Below are positions 62,641 through 64,000 of a DNA stretch of 64,000 nucleotides, piece after piece. Position numbers and translations under genes: made by a program. Each line of letters starts with the position of its first letter. Position 1 is the first letter of the stretch. The stretch covers positions 70,460,028 to 70,524,027 of the forward strand of contig NC_088295.1 of assembly GCF_032854445.1 (NCBI RefSeq), in the 5' to 3' direction. A model generated the notes under the pieces. That model was given only the letters and a program-made list of their open reading frames with translations, was not told where the DNA came from and did not search any database. The DNA is from Liolophura sinensis. Its lineage: Eukaryota; Mollusca; Polyplacophora; Chitonida; Chitonidae.

Positions 62641-63144
62641 CTATACCATGCAGTATAATGTTCCACGACACGCCTTATGCTTCTATGTTACAGAGACCCG
62701 CTGAAGCAGCAGCAGAGACGATAACCAGTGATCTAGGCCCGACTTCCCCAGTTTTACCAGCAGATGCACGGACGTATCGAAGAACAGAAAGTGAAATATC
62801 CAAGTGAGCCACTTTCAACCCGACCCAACCCAACTCCCGGACAATCTCCTGCCTAATAGTGCGAGCGACATAAGACAACTGTACCGGCAGCTACCCGATC
62901 AGCCCATCGGTGAGGGCGGAGCCACACTACCTGCAGGATAACAACGGACTGCACACGCTAGTCGGAGGAGGTCGTGAACCTCAAGAGACCATTTGTGTGT
63001 GGCCGTGCACCAGGACAAGGCCAACTCCAAAATCTGCCAGAACTAAGCTAGACATCATCTTTATCTGGAGGCGGTAAAGATGGAGTCCAGGCATTTCCGG
63101 GGTGTGCCTCACAGTGCGCTGGACACAATCGACAGCCTTTCAGC
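62641..63144 (+). other. Probable 5' part of the polymerase element, no intact frame
   Basis: Short plus-strand frames here (for example at 62607-62807) are interrupted by stops. The position directly before the zinc finger and polymerase remnants suggests decayed N-terminal coding sequence. I cannot identify a domain. Confidence 0.3.
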
Positions 63145-64000
63145 GTGAGCATTCAAGTGTACCAACTCGTCCTCATGGACAACTTTTACTCGGCTCAACT
63201 CACTTATCGCAGTGCACAGTGCTATGCTTCCACCATGCGGCTAAACCTTCACAAACAGCATTTCAGCTACATCAAGGACCTGGCTCGTTACGCCCAGCCC
63301 TACACGTGTGAAGTGTGCCATAAGATTTTTTATAAAGCAAATTATTTACCACGCCACGGTAGGACGTGCCCCGGCACCGTTCGCAGCAATCAACCCACTA
63401 TTTTCGATGTGTTGAAGGACATGGGAATTTACCCTCGTGAAGACAACGACGGAATATTCCCTTACCGAGGGTGTTAAGACTTTGAAGCTCACCTGGTCCC
63501 TGTGGACGAAGCGACTACCGGCTCAACGGAATGGACGTCCCACAGCATCCCCATGAGTGTCAGCGTGAACTCCAACGTGTCGGACCACGACCAGCCCATC
63601 TTTACCGGTGATCCACACGCTCTCGTTGAACGGATGATGGCTTACCTCAATACCATCAGCAAGGTCAGTAGTGCCTATCTTACTGAGCGTTACGCCTACA
63701 TCTTGGACCAGTTAGAAGAGCGCATCGATCCCAACGGCACCAAATAGTCTTACACTCGGCGGGTTTGGGACAAATTCATCGCCTGTATCGACCAGCTTCC
63801 CGTCGATTTGGCTTCAACTCGAGAAAGTACGACCTGAACTTGATCAAGCAACAGCTGTACCTCCACATGGTCAAGCCCGCTGATTTGGAGTGATTTGGAT
63901 TTCAAGCGCAGCAACAATCATATGTCCCTCAGATCACTGCAGCTGAAATTTCTGGACATTCGAAATAAAAGGCAAGACTCCTTCGACCGGTTGGAGGAAA
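63145..64000 (+). pseudogene. Decayed family B DNA polymerase with zinc finger (runs off window)
   Basis: The frame at 63145-63477 holds a finger-like motif (YTCEVCHKIFY, then His and Cys: C-x2-C-x12-H-x4-C). A TAA follows at the position where a polymerase exonuclease motif begins (DFE just after it). The same frame resumes to 63747 and ends at TAG. Beyond a shift of frame, motifs such as GFNS-x-KYDLNLIK and FLDIRNKRQDSFDRLE fit the 3'-5' exonuclease region of protein-primed-type family B polymerases (DNA_pol_B_2). Such polymerases replicate Polinton-type self-synthesising transposons and related viruses. The palm domain, if present, lies beyond 64000. At least two stops and one or more frameshifts mark it as non-functional. 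I name the domain from its motifs; the element type is inference. Confidence 0.65.

Noticed and set aside
62114-62704. 196-codon plus-strand ORF
   Set aside because: It is a translation of CTATA/CTGTA arrays and the inverted-repeat arm; the 5-base period removes stops artificially.

Overview
This is a window of an animal nuclear genome, not a prokaryote or plasmid. It is AT-rich, intron-containing and gene-poor. It is strewn with tRNA-headed SINEs of the kind common in lophotrochozoans, most likely a mollusc; that placement rests on SINE style and remembered resemblance, not on a search. Most long ORFs here are chance or repeat translations. The real coding signal is in short exons with good splice sites and matching phases.

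Layout. 1-6.4 kb: intergenic, with two full-length SINEs. 6.4-8.5 kb (minus): a complete two-exon bHLH gene of the NHLH/HEN1/NSCL family, the one confident orthology call. 9.5-34 kb: a long gene desert with SINE fragments, a 53-bp minisatellite (19.8-20.7 kb) and a CpG-richer block near 26.3 kb that may be regulatory. 34.2-39.1 kb (plus): an immunoglobulin-superfamily receptor reconstructed exon by exon, with one Ig domain, a Ser/Thr/Pro stem, a transmembrane helix and a tyrosine-motif cytoplasmic tail ending in YEEI. 41.3-49.5 kb (minus): a gene of at least eleven exons for an unrecognised acidic, helix-rich protein; one of its introns begins with a minisatellite that repeats the 5' splice site. 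53.2-58.0 kb (minus): pieces of one or two further Ig-superfamily membrane proteins, one Ig exon carrying an in-frame stop. 59.8-64.0 kb: a repeat-rich zone with near-identical ~163-bp inverted repeats flanked by pentanucleotide arrays, a nested SINE-in-SINE insertion with a clear target duplication, and a decayed family B DNA polymerase gene with zinc-finger motifs, from a self-replicating transposon or an old viral insertion.

The genes do not form a pathway. The most interesting content is the Ig receptor with its phosphotyrosine-type tail, the related Ig exons 14-19 kb beyond its end, and the inverted-repeat/polymerase element at the right edge. All splice models were read by eye and need transcript support.
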